DNA of 20,240 bases. It comes from an uncultured Collinsella sp. (lineage in GTDB: Bacteria > Actinomycetota > Coriobacteriia > Coriobacteriales > Coriobacteriaceae). Of the stretch, positions 6,908 to 14,584 are shown piece after piece. The notes under the pieces are model-generated. The model searched no databases. It saw only the letters and a program-made list of their open reading frames with translations, and had not been told where the DNA came from. The stretch is taken from the NCBI GenBank assembly GCA_902492855.1, contig CABUMU010000027.1, positions 1 to 20,240 of the forward strand, written 5' to 3'. A program made the translations under genes and the position numbers. Each line of letters starts with the position of its first letter. The first letter of the stretch is position 1.

Positions 6908-7723
6908 ATGAGCGATTTCCATATGGTGGTGTGCGTCAAGGCCGTGCCGGGAAGCACCGAGGTCAAGATGGACCCCAAGACCAATACCATCGTGCGCGAT
7001 GGCAAACAGGCGGTCATTAATCCCTTTGACGCGAGCGCTTTGGAATGCGCGCTGGCGCTGAAGGACGACTTTATCGGCTTTGGCATGGATGTGCGCGTGA
7101 CGGTGGTGTCGATGGGCATCCCCGCGACCGAGTCGCTGCTGCGCGACTGCATCGCTCGAGGCGCCGACGACGCGCTGCTGCTGACCGATCGCGCCTTTGC
7201 AGGTGCCGATACCCTGGCAACCACCTATGCCCTCAAGTGCGGCATCGAGGCGCTCGACGAGGACTTCGACCTGCTCATCTGCGGCAAGATGGCGGTGGAT
7301 GGCGATACGGCCCAGATTGGTCCCGAGCTTGCCGGTGCCTTTGATATTCCCTGCGTGACCGACGTGAGCTGCGTGCAGAGCGCGGGCTTTACGACCTGTG
7401 GCTCGCTGGCGCTCGTTCACGGATGCGATGCCGGCGAGGAGACGGTGTACCTTGAGATGCCGAGCGCGATGACGACTGCCAAGGAGATTGGCCAGTTGCG
7501 TATGCCGAGTATTGCCGGTATCCGCGCGGCGGAGGAGGCGGACGTGCGCGTGGTCAGTGCCGCCGACGTGAACGCCGACCCCGCGCGTTGCGGTCTTGCC
7601 GGGTCGCCGACACAGGTCGTGCGCTCGTTTGTGCCCGACCGTGACCAAACGTGCGAGGCCGTTGACGGAACGGCGTCCGAGCAGGCGGCAAAACTTGCCA
7701 AGATCATCGAGGGGATGGCATAG
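6908..7723 (+). CDS. etfB: Electron transfer flavoprotein, beta subunit
   Basis: This 271-aa protein is the beta subunit of an electron-transfer flavoprotein. It shows the N-terminal VVCVKAVPGSTEVKMDP, the TIVRDGKQAVINPFDASALECALALKD block and SMGIPATESLLRDCIARGADDALLLTD, all typical of EtfB. LLICGKMAVDGDTAQIGPELA (about 118-138) is the usual nucleotide/FAD contact region. The start chosen is ATG 6908, nine bases after AAAGGGGG. A GTG at 6902, overlapping the ldh stop, is possible but too close to that site. The gene lies two bases after the FAD oxidase stop and abuts etfA, so the three subunits should be co-produced. In bifurcating Etfs EtfB binds the bifurcating FAD and NAD(H). The bifurcating assignment here is inferred from operon structure. 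Confidence 0.9.
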   Translation: MSDFHMVVCVKAVPGSTEVKMDPKTNTIVRDGKQAVINPFDASALECALALKDDFIGFGMDVRVTVVSMGIPATESLLRDCIARGADDALLLTDRAFAGADTLATTYALKCGIEALDEDFDLLICGKMAVDGDTAQIGPELAGAFDIPCVTDVSCVQSAGFTTCGSLALVHGCDAGEETVYLEMPSAMTTAKEIGQLRMPSIAGIRAAEEADVRVVSAADVNADPARCGLAGSPTQVVRSFVPDRDQTCEAVDGTASEQAAKLAKIIEGMA

Positions 7724-8929
7724 ATGAGCGGACTGATTATCGATAGCGAAGCCTGTATCGGCTGCGGTCGCTGCGTTCGCGCCTGCGCCTCGGGCGGCAT
7801 CGTAGTGGAAGGCGAGCGACCCAGCCGATGCGCCCGCGTAACCGACGGCTGCATCCTATGCGGTGGGTGCGTCGACGCCTGCCCTGTCAACGCTATCTCG
7901 ATCGAGCGTGACGAGGCTGCTGGTGCGGTGGACCTCGATGCATATCGAGACATTTGGGTATTCGCGCAGACCGACGAGCGCGATACGGTGGCTCCCGTTG
8001 CCTATGAGCTTATGGGCAAGGGGCGCGAGCTTGCCGATGCTCGCGGCTGCCGTCTGGTGGCACTGGTCGGCATGAGCCCCGAGGGCTCGCTCAGGGACCT
8101 GGAGCATCTGGTTTGCGCGGGCGCCGACGAAGTCCTGGCCTGTCGCGACGAGCGCCTGCGCCAAAACGATGCGGAGGTCTACGCCCGCTTGATCTGCGAT
8201 TTGGTAGCCGAACGCAAACCCGAGGCCATCCTATACGGTGCGACCGCTTTTGGTCGCGAACTGGCACCCGGCGTTGCCGTGCGTTTGCAGGCGGGCCTTA
8301 CGGCTGACTGCACCGTACTTTCGATGGATACAGAGACGGGACTGCTGCAACAGACGCGTCCGGCGTTTGGCGGCAACCTGATGGCCACCATCATTTGCCC
8401 CAACCACCGTCCGCAGATGGCAACGGTGCGCCCCGGTATCTTTAAGGCTCCCGACTTCGACTACGGCCGCTCTGGCACGATCACCCAGATATCGCTTGCG
8501 GATGATGCTAAGGCTCGTGTCGAGATCTCGATTCCCGCCGAGGAGTGGGGACAGCAGCCCTCGATCGCCAATGCCGAGCGCCTGGTCGTGGTGGGTCGCG
8601 GCATTGGTTCCAAGAAAAACCTGCCGTTGATGCGAAGGCTCGCCGAGGCTCTGGGTGCCGAGCTTGGTTGCACGCGACCTGTCGTGGAGGCCGGCTGGTT
8701 GGAGTATCGCCATCAGATTGGCCAGACCGGCGTATCGGTTTCGCCCAAGCTTCTCGTGAGTATCGGTGTTTCGGGCGCCATCCAACATCTTGCCGGCATC
8801 GGTGGGGCGGAGTGCATCATCGCCATCAACGAGGACCCGGATGCCCCCATTTTCGGTGCTGCCCAGTACAAGGTTGTTGGGGACGCCGTCGAGGTCGTCG
8901 AGGAGCTGCTGGCCCAGCTTGAGCGCTAG
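7724..8929 (+). CDS. etfA: Electron transfer flavoprotein, alpha subunit with ferredoxin domain
   Basis: This 401-aa protein fuses an N-terminal ferredoxin domain (about 1-65) to a full EtfA. Two complete cluster-binding sets are visible: C11-x2-C14-x2-C17-x3-C21 and C43-x2-C46-x2-C49-x3-C53-P. This predicts two [4Fe-4S] clusters. The EtfA N-terminal domain follows (about 70-265), then the FAD domain with RPVVEAGW, QIGQTGVSVSPKLLVSIGVSGAIQH and INEDPDAPIFGAAQYKVVGD near the C-terminus. The ATG directly follows the etfB stop, with GAGGGG upstream. The ferredoxin extension is characteristic of EtfA partners of bifurcating lactate dehydrogenases, where it can relay electrons between flavin and ferredoxin. 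The stop overlaps the convergent HD gene by 4 bp. Confidence 0.92.
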   Translation: MSGLIIDSEACIGCGRCVRACASGGIVVEGERPSRCARVTDGCILCGGCVDACPVNAISIERDEAAGAVDLDAYRDIWVFAQTDERDTVAPVAYELMGKGRELADARGCRLVALVGMSPEGSLRDLEHLVCAGADEVLACRDERLRQNDAEVYARLICDLVAERKPEAILYGATAFGRELAPGVAVRLQAGLTADCTVLSMDTETGLLQQTRPAFGGNLMATIICPNHRPQMATVRPGIFKAPDFDYGRSGTITQISLADDAKARVEISIPAEEWGQQPSIANAERLVVVGRGIGSKKNLPLMRRLAEALGAELGCTRPVVEAGWLEYRHQIGQTGVSVSPKLLVSIGVSGAIQHLAGIGGAECIIAINEDPDAPIFGAAQYKVVGDAVEVVEELLAQLER

Positions 8930-9738
8930 GCGCGCGCCAGCCAGTCGCGCATCTCGTCCTTTAGGCGGCTCCAAGTTGCCTGCGTGGCGGGGTCGGTAAA
9001 GGGCCGCGTAATGCCAAAGGGCGCGTCGAGCAGGCGGTGGATATCGCCCTGTTCGCGCGCCAGCGCGCGGCTTGCTGGATAGACGAGCTCAAACATAAAG
9101 CAGATGAGTCCCACCAGGTAGTCTGCGGGCTCGTTGCGCTCATCGCGTGCGACGCAGCGGTGCTCGGCAAAGGCGGCAAGTGTCGGCGACGAGAAACGGC
9201 TGCCGAGAAACGTCTTCTCGTCCACCTTGAGGATAGTGTCGACAGTGCTGTCGGCGATGGTGCGCATAATGTCGATCTTGTCGCCATCGCGCACGATATC
9301 GCAGAAGCTCCGCGTGCGCTCGTCGAGCTGCGCGGGTAGACGGAAATCGCTGTGATAGGCAATGCTCGCTCGGATGAGCTCATCTTCTGCCGGGTCATCG
9401 ATAAAGTCGCGGATGCTCGTTACGGCGGGTGCATCGGCGGGATTCTCGCCAAAGAGGACCTCGATGCCCAGCGCCGCATGGCTCATGCTCTCGGCGTCCT
9501 TAAAGGTGTCCCAGCGTCGCAGCTGCTCAAAGCGGCCCATATCGTGTAGCAGGCCGCAAAGCCATGCCAGGTCAATATCTTCTGACGACCAGCCCTGCTC
9601 GCGCGCTACGGCATCGCATGCCTCGGCCACGTGGTACGTATGCTCGATTTTGAGCGCGATGCGTGGGTTGGTGGCGTCGTAGGCATCGGTGTAGCTTTTG
9701 AAGGCCGCGCGCGCCCGGTCTCGATCGATAGCTGTCAT
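8926..9738 (-). CDS. HD-domain metal-dependent phosphohydrolase
   Basis: This 270-aa cytoplasmic protein has the HD superfamily metal-site layout: H33 (KIEHTYHV), H65-D66 (GLLHDMGRF), then SH (86-87), H129 (AYHSDF) and the late aspartates of RDGDKIDI (150-156). Such enzymes hydrolyse phosphate esters of nucleotides or cyclic nucleotides. The substrate of this one is not evident. The start is ATG 9738, preceded by AGGA at suitable spacing. It is a single gene facing etfA with a 4-bp overlap of the stop codons, and it is divergent from azlC across a 126-bp gap. All metal ligands appear present, so it is probably active. Confidence 0.85.
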   Translation of the reverse strand: MTAIDRDRARAAFKSYTDAYDATNPRIALKIEHTYHVAEACDAVAREQGWSSEDIDLAWLCGLLHDMGRFEQLRRWDTFKDAESMSHAALGIEVLFGENPADAPAVTSIRDFIDDPAEDELIRASIAYHSDFRLPAQLDERTRSFCDIVRDGDKIDIMRTIADSTVDTILKVDEKTFLGSRFSSPTLAAFAEHRCVARDERNEPADYLVGLICFMFELVYPASRALAREQGDIHRLLDAPFGITRPFTDPATQATWSRLKDEMRDWLARA

Positions 9739-9864
9739 AATGACTTCCTAAAAAGTTGTGTCTTTCGATCCGGTGGCAATTGTAGGTGAACTCGGTTGCT
9801 GCCGGATGATGATTCTGCCGTGTCGCTACATGCGGCTCGGAGACCTTGTCAGGATGAGAAACGT

Positions 9865-10557
9865 ATGGTGCTCAAAATCGTTAGAACCGTCTGGCCAGTG
9901 ATGCTTACCTATGTTGCAATAGGCGCGCCGTGCGGAATGATCATGGGGCAGACGGGAATGGAGCCCTGGATGGTCTTTGCTCTAAGCAGTACGTTTGTGA
10001 CGGGCAGCGGCCAGTTTATGATCTGCAACCTGTGGCTGGCGGGTGTGCCTGCAGCATCGATCGTCGCGAGCGTCGCCGCAATCTCCTCGCGCTTTGCGCT
10101 TTACTCGGCATCGATCGCACCGCATCTGAGGGGTGCCTCGAAGCGTCAGACGCTGGCTGTTGCCGCGACACTTACCGAGGAGGCATATGGCATCTCGCTT
10201 GCCAAGTTGGTTGAAGGGGAGGATTGGGGCCCGCGCGAGTCCTTTGTGCTCAACGTAATCCTCATCGCAACATGGGGCGTTTCGTGTACGACGGGCGCCA
10301 TCGTCGGTGCCGTTGTCGATGTTCCCACCGCTATTGCGGGTTTTGTCTGCACATCGCTCTTTATCTGCCTGCTCTTTTCGCAGCGACTGTCGAGCGGCAA
10401 TGTCGTAGCTGCCAGTTTGGCTGCGGTGTCCGTCGCCATATGCAAGTTCTTGGGGTGGACGAATATCGCCGTGCCGGTAAGCGTGCTCGTCGGCGTTGTC
10501 GCGGCGCTTGCGTGCGATGCCCTCGCCGAAGGAAGGGGTGCTCGCGATGCCCGTTAA
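9865..10557 (+). CDS. azlC: AzlC family branched-chain amino acid exporter, large subunit
   Basis: This 230-aa protein has several membrane helices and the AzlC pattern: an N-terminal helix with IGAPCGMIMGQTG, then SSTFVTGSGQFMICNLWLAG, SSRFALYSASIAPHL and LTEEAYGISL. AzlC pairs with small AzlD to export branched-chain amino acids or analogues, as known from Bacillus subtilis. The start is ATG 9865, six bases after AGGATGAG. The frame stays open to 9796, but the extra 23 residues are polar and lack a ribosome binding site. It overlaps azlD by 11 bp. The transport substrate is inferred from the family only. Confidence 0.88.
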   Translation: MVLKIVRTVWPVMLTYVAIGAPCGMIMGQTGMEPWMVFALSSTFVTGSGQFMICNLWLAGVPAASIVASVAAISSRFALYSASIAPHLRGASKRQTLAVAATLTEEAYGISLAKLVEGEDWGPRESFVLNVILIATWGVSCTTGAIVGAVVDVPTAIAGFVCTSLFICLLFSQRLSSGNVVAASLAAVSVAICKFLGWTNIAVPVSVLVGVVAALACDALAEGRGARDAR

Positions 10558-10867
10558 TGAGTTTTTGGTCCTGTGGCTGTCGTCGGCGGCCATCGCATTT
10601 TTCCGCATTGCCCCGGCGTTTGCCTTGCGCGGGAGAACGCTGTCGCCCCGCGTTACCGAGGCCTTGGGTTATATTCCGCCCGCCGCCTTTGCGGCACTGG
10701 TCGCTAACGATTTGATAAGCCCTGGCGCTTTCGACGCCGGCTTGTGGCAGGGCTTAATTCCCTGGATTGCGGCTGCCGGTGTCGTGGCGGTGGCAATCAA
10801 GACAAAGTCGATGTTGTGGTGCTGCGTCTCGGGCATCGTGTTCTATTTCGTTTTGAGCCTCGTATAA
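10547..10867 (+). CDS. azlD: AzlD family branched-chain amino acid exporter, small subunit
   Basis: This 106-aa hydrophobic protein has about three or four membrane helices and is of normal AzlD length. Typical features are RIAPAFALRGRTLSPRVTEAL, then LGYIPPAAFAALVAND, and a C-terminal tail of two hydrophobic segments. ATG 10547 lies inside the end of azlC (11-bp overlap), with GGAAGGGG upstream, so the pair should be translationally coupled. It works only together with AzlC in the membrane. Confidence 0.88.
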   Translation: MPVNEFLVLWLSSAAIAFFRIAPAFALRGRTLSPRVTEALGYIPPAAFAALVANDLISPGAFDAGLWQGLIPWIAAAGVVAVAIKTKSMLWCCVSGIVFYFVLSLV

Positions 10868-10981
10868 GAGCAGGATGCGTTATCGTCCCGGCCTAACGAA
10901 TCAAATTTCCCACCGAGGCGGTCTGCTTCTTCTGGTACCATGGCCAAACTTTACTGTAGCAAAGCGTGACGTGGGCTTTTG

Positions 10982-10997
10982 TTCCGCGTCAGCGGAA
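10982..10997. repeat. 6-bp inverted repeat before kdgT
   Basis: TTCCGC-GTCA-GCGGAA is a perfect inverted repeat lying directly ahead of the presumed ribosome binding site of the KdgT-family gene. It could be a small operator or a leader hairpin that limits ribosome access. It is short, and chance occurrence is plausible. Confidence 0.35.
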
Positions 10998-11008
10998 ATG
11001 GGGGTTTC

Positions 11009-12031
11009 ATGGCACAGGGAGCGACCGCCAACGAGCAAAAGAAATTCAAAGTACCGCGCATCCCGGGTGACATCATGATCTACCCGATGATCGTCGGTCT
11101 TTTGCTCAATACCTTCTGCCCGCAGGTCTTCGAGATCGGCGGCTTCTTTACCGCCGCCTGCCGCGGCGGCTCCAACACCATCGTCGCCGCGATCTTGCTG
11201 TTTGTGGGCGCCGGCATCAGCTTTAAGTCCACGCCGGGTGCCATCAAGACCGGCATCGTTGTGCTGATTCCTAAGCTTGTGGTGGCAGCCGCGCTGGGCC
11301 TGGGCGTTGCGTATTTCTTTAACGATAACCTTTTGGGCCTGAGCTCGGTTTCCATCATCGGCGGCATTACGTTTTGCAACATGGCGTTCTACACGGGTAT
11401 CATGGGCGAGTTCGGCGATGAGTCCGAGCAGGGCGCCGTGGGTATTCTGTTCTTTACGGCCGGCCCCGCCGTCACCATGATCATCCTTGGTGTCTCGGGT
11501 CTCGCCAACATTCCTGTCGGTACAATCATCGGCTCCATTTTGCCGCTCGTTATCGGCATGGTTCTGGGCAACCTCTTCCCGTTCATCAAGAATCTGCTGG
11601 TTCCCGGTGCCAATCCCGCGATCGCCGTTATCGGATTTCAGCTCGGTGCGTCCATGAGCCTGTCGAGCTTTATCACCGGCGGTATTTCCGGCATCTTGCT
11701 GGGCCTTATCACGCTGTTTGTCGTCGGTCCCATCACCTTTGCGTTCGAGCGCCTGTGCGGTGGTAACGGCAAGGCCGCTGTGGCTTGCTCCACTATCGCC
11801 GGCACGGCTATGACCACGCCGGTTGCTCTTGCCGAGGTCGCGCCGCGCTATGCCGAGCTTGCACCCACCGCGTACGCCCAGATCGCCACCGCCGTTATCA
11901 TCACGGCAATCATGGCTCCGATTCTGACCGGCTGGGTCGACAAGAAGTTCTGCCAGGGCAAGGAGGACCTGTCGCCTGCCGGTGTCGAGGCCATCGAGGA
12001 GGCTGTCGCAACCGATATCGACGGTGAGTAA
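11009..12031 (+). CDS. kdgT: 2-keto-3-deoxygluconate permease family transporter
   Basis: This 340-aa protein has about ten membrane helices and follows the KdgT pattern: IPGDIMIYPMIVGLLLNTFCP, then GITFCNMAFYTGIMGEFGD, GPAVTMIILGVSGLANIPVGTIIGSILPLVIGMVLGN and CSTIAGTAMTTPVALAEVAP. KdgT imports 2-keto-3-deoxygluconate, a pectin/uronate breakdown product, by proton symport. The start is ATG 11009. A GGGGG run four bases upstream is a close, weak ribosome binding site, and a TTG at 10979 in the same frame is the alternative. No uronate or KDG catabolism gene (kdgK, kdgA, kduI) is nearby, so the true substrate could be another 2-keto acid. It appears to be a single-gene transcript ended by the hairpin at 12077-12120. 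Confidence 0.85.
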   Translation: MAQGATANEQKKFKVPRIPGDIMIYPMIVGLLLNTFCPQVFEIGGFFTAACRGGSNTIVAAILLFVGAGISFKSTPGAIKTGIVVLIPKLVVAAALGLGVAYFFNDNLLGLSSVSIIGGITFCNMAFYTGIMGEFGDESEQGAVGILFFTAGPAVTMIILGVSGLANIPVGTIIGSILPLVIGMVLGNLFPFIKNLLVPGANPAIAVIGFQLGASMSLSSFITGGISGILLGLITLFVVGPITFAFERLCGGNGKAAVACSTIAGTAMTTPVALAEVAPRYAELAPTAYAQIATAVIITAIMAPILTGWVDKKFCQGKEDLSPAGVEAIEEAVATDIDGE

Positions 12032-12041
12032 CGGCCGTTAC
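12028..12041. repeat. 14-bp perfect palindrome at the kdgT stop codon
   Basis: GTAACGGCCGTTAC reads the same on both strands and includes the TAA stop of the KdgT gene. With no loop it is better read as a DNA site than an RNA hairpin. No function is known. Confidence 0.4.
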
Positions 12042-12076
12042 CGATAATTGATTCCGGCGTGCAACTCGCGCCGTTT

Positions 12077-12120
12077 GAGCGCCCGAACGAGAGCTGTCCT
12101 GCAGTGACGTTCGGGCGCTC
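12077..12120 (+). terminator. Probable terminator after kdgT
   Basis: A 13-bp perfect stem, GAGCGCCCGAACG (12077-12089) with CGTTCGGGCGCTC (12108-12120), encloses an 18-base loop and is followed by the T-rich TGCTATTATT. It lies 45 bases after the stop. The strong stem and position support termination, although the T run is imperfect. Confidence 0.75.
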
Positions 12121-12136
12121 TGCTATTATTCCCCTT

Positions 12137-12154
12137 ACCCCTGCGGGCAGGGGT
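12137..12154 (+). terminator. Second hairpin between kdgT and the GGDEF gene
   Basis: ACCCCTG and CAGGGGT form a 7-bp stem around CGGG, followed by GTTTGTTG. It may be a back-up terminator or a leader hairpin for the GGDEF gene, whose GTG lies about 64 bases further on. Confidence 0.35.
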
Positions 12155-12217
12155 GTTTGTTGCCCAGATTCGAATTGGTCGATTCAGACCACTTGGATAT
12201 TGAAAGGATGGCGGCTA

Positions 12218-13360
12218 GTGGTTAAGGCACTCAAGATTGAGATATTCGTGCTATGCATGATTGTTCTTATCGGGCTTGCCGTGCGAAGTCGTCGCTCCTT
12301 GTTCTCGAGCACCCAGCAGCTATTGTTTAGCATGCTTGGCTACACCTCTGCCGCGTACATATTATTCGATATGGTCTGGACGCTTTCGGACGGTGTGGAC
12401 GGCACGTTGGGCATTGCTGCCAACTGGATTTCCAACGCGGTTTCGTTTTCGCTCTTTGCCGTCGCGTGTCTCATTTGGTTTATCTATTCCGAGACGGTGC
12501 AGGGTTCTCGCCTTTTGACCTCGCGCTATAGGGTGGTGCTTGTAGCGTTGCCTACGGCTCTGGTGGTCGTGCTGGCGTTTACCAGTTACTGGACGCACGC
12601 CCTGTTCTATATCGATTCGCAGGGTGTGTATCGTCGCGGCTTTGCCTATATGATCCAGCCCATCGTCAGCTACTGTTACGTTATACATACGTCCCTGCAT
12701 GCGTTTGTGCAATCTCGCAGGGTCGAGAGTCTGCAGACGAAGGCCATCTATCGAACCTTGGCATTTTTCGCCATTCCGGCCCTGGTGGGTGGTACCTTTC
12801 AGGTCGTATGCTCGATGCCCGGCCTTTGTGTCGGCATAATGATTAGCATGTTGCTGCTCTACATCATCTACCAGGAGCAGCTCATCTCGACCGACCCGTT
12901 GACTGGCCTCAACAATCGCAACCGTTTTGAGACCTATATGTTGTCGCTCTTCTCAAATGTGGATCAGGCCGAAGACGTGTATCTGCTTATGATGGACGCC
13001 GACGGCTTTAAGCAGATTAACGACCGGTATGGACATGTGGAGGGCGACCATGCTCTTCAGGTTGTTGCGACGGCGCTCAAGGATGTCTGCTCGGCGTCTG
13101 GTGGCTTTATCGCGCGTTATGGTGGCGATGAGTTCGTGGTGCTCTAAAAGGCAGCGGCGGAACAGGATATCATGCATCTGTGCGCGACAATCAACGACGA
13201 GCTCGCGCATGCCGAGGTGCCGTATGCATTGCGGATGTCCATCGGTTGCGCGCGGGTCGGCGATAGTGTTGATACCTGGCAAGACTTACTTCGCGCTGCC
13301 GATGCGGAGCTCTATCGCGTCAAGGCCGAGAAAAAGAAAGCCGGCGTACAAATACGCTAG
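12218..13360 (+). pseudogene. 7-TM GGDEF diguanylate cyclase interrupted by in-frame stop
   Basis: From GTG 12218 (AAAGGA nine bases upstream) the frame encodes about seven membrane helices (residues 5-215), then a GGDEF domain opening with STDPLTGLNNRNRFETYML near residue 225 and containing YGGDEFVVL. A TAA at 13145-13147 stops it at 309 residues, three codons after GGDEF. The same frame then stays open to 13360, encoding the missing half of the domain (LRMSIGCARVGDS, then AADAELYRVKAEKKKAG). This is a nonsense mutation, not a frameshift. The stop product lacks the C-terminal half of the cyclase fold and should not make cyclic di-GMP. The RxxD inhibitory site is also absent: Gly stands where its Asp would be. 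An ATG at 13172 could restart translation but would make only the tail. Stop readthrough or an assembly error cannot be excluded. Confidence 0.85.
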
Positions 13361-13402
13361 AAAAGGGGCATACGACCGCATTGATGGTCGTGCGCCCTTT
13401 TT
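13361..13402 (+). terminator. Terminator after the GGDEF gene, possibly bidirectional
   Basis: Starting at the stop codon, AAAAGGG...ACGACC pairs with GGTCGT...CCCTTTT around GCATTGAT, with a small internal mismatch, and ends in a run of five T. The reverse strand also ends in CCCCTTTTC, so it could also stop transcripts arriving from the EamA gene. Confidence 0.8.
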
Positions 13403-13442
13403 GCGTTTGCGGGGGCCACCGGCCATAACGCCCAGGCGCGGT

Positions 13443-13465
13443 GCGGCAAGACGAGCGTCTGCCGC
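13443..13465. repeat. GC-rich hairpin between the GGDEF and EamA genes
   Basis: GCGGCA-A-GACG-AG-CGTC-TGCCGC forms a 10-bp stem with a single bulged A and a two-base loop (in practice a four-base loop). It lies about 85 bases downstream of the EamA stop on the minus strand. No T run follows, so a factor-independent terminator is unproven. Confidence 0.4.
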
Positions 13466-13549
13466 CGCGGCTCGGTACGAAATCAACGAGAATCAGTGTG
13501 CTCCATTAAGCTAAAGTGTGTGAAGGCTCTCTCTAAAAAGGTGAGCTCG

Positions 13550-14485
13550 CTAGGCTTTTTTGGGTTTGTTGACGATGATTATGCCGCCGCAGACCAACAG
13601 CAGGGCAACAAGTACGGTAACGGGGCTCGTGCCAGCGCCCTCGCCGAGCAGCAGCGCGCTCAGCAGTACGCCAAAGACCGGGTTCATAAACCCAAAGACC
13701 GAGACGCGGCTGACGGGGTTGACGGCAAGCAGGCGCGACCACAGCGAGTAGGCGACCGCGGAGATAAGCGACATGTAGATGATGAGCGCGATGGCGGGGG
13801 CAATTTCGGTGGGGGACAACGTGCCGCCCATCAAAAACCCGATGGCGGTAAGGACCACGCCACCGACTAAAAACTGCCAGCCGGCGAGCAAGACGCCGTC
13901 GTGCTCGCGCGAGAAGATGCCAATGAGGCAGGTCGACAGGGCGCCCGCAACAGTGGAAGCCAAGATAAAGCCCTCGCCATCGAGCCTGAAGCCAAAGGTG
14001 CCATCTGTGCCCGAGAGGTTGACGAGCGCGACGCCGGCAAAGCCCAGCGCACAGCCAAGCACCTTGGCCGTATTGAGCTTCTCGGTGTGAAATGCCAGGG
14101 CGGCAAAGAGGATTGCGAGGAAGTTGGCGCTGGCCTCGATGATGGAGCTCGACATGGCGCTGGCGCGCGAGAGGCCCAGATAGAAAAAGAAGTACTGCCC
14201 GATAGTCTGGAAGAGCGACAAGACAAAGATGGGCTTGATGTCGCGAGCCTGCGGAATAAGGGGGCGGCGTTGGGCCGCACTCATCCCAACGATAACCAGG
14301 GCGCCGGCAAGCGTGAAGCGCAAGCCCGCAAAGAGCAGCTGCGAGGCGCTATCGTGCGCCGGGATACCAAAGAGTGCGTAGCCGATCTTGATGCAGGGAA
14401 AGGCCGATCCCCAGAGTGCACAGCAAACAAGACAGCCCAGGATGAGTCCGGGCAGGGTGGCGAGATACGGCTTGCGGCTTTCCAT
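13550..14485 (-). CDS. EamA/DMT superfamily transporter
   Basis: This 311-aa protein has about ten membrane helices in two EamA repeats (about 15-155 and 170-305). Typical features are CCALWGSAFPCIKIGYALFG in helix 1, SLFQTIGQYFFFYLGLSRASAMSSSIIEASANFLAILFAAL ending the first repeat, and SLWSRLLAVNPVSRVSVFGFMNPVFGVLLSALLLGE in the second. DMT proteins export metabolites, amino acids or drugs; the substrate here is unknown. ATG 14485 follows AGGAAGGA. An upstream in-frame start at 14527 would add 14 residues and lie in the purL terminator region, so it was not used. It is downstream of purL in the same direction but separated by a strong terminator, so it likely has its own promoter. Confidence 0.85.
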   Translation of the reverse strand: MESRKPYLATLPGLILGCLVCCALWGSAFPCIKIGYALFGIPAHDSASQLLFAGLRFTLAGALVIVGMSAAQRRPLIPQARDIKPIFVLSLFQTIGQYFFFYLGLSRASAMSSSIIEASANFLAILFAALAFHTEKLNTAKVLGCALGFAGVALVNLSGTDGTFGFRLDGEGFILASTVAGALSTCLIGIFSREHDGVLLAGWQFLVGGVVLTAIGFLMGGTLSPTEIAPAIALIIYMSLISAVAYSLWSRLLAVNPVSRVSVFGFMNPVFGVLLSALLLGEGAGTSPVTVLVALLLVCGGIIIVNKPKKA

Positions 14486-14510
14486 GATGTCCTTCCTGCA
14501 TGCGCGAAGC

Positions 14511-14547
14511 AAAAAAGAACCCGCCACCGGATGTGTCGGTGGCGGGT
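14511..14547 (-). terminator. Rho-independent terminator of purL
   Basis: An 11-bp perfect stem, ACCCGCCACCG (14519-14529 on the plus strand) with CGGTGGCGGGT (14537-14547), encloses a 7-base loop. On the minus strand it is followed by TTCTTTTTT. It lies 38 bases after the purL stop and before the EamA start. Confidence 0.9.
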
Positions 14548-14584
14548 GTTGTTACCCGAAGGGATTGTACCCGATGGGAAAGGT

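Noticed and set aside
6782..7648. 288-codon minus-strand open frame opposite etfB
   Set aside because: His/Arg-rich mirror of the etfB frame, without family resemblance.
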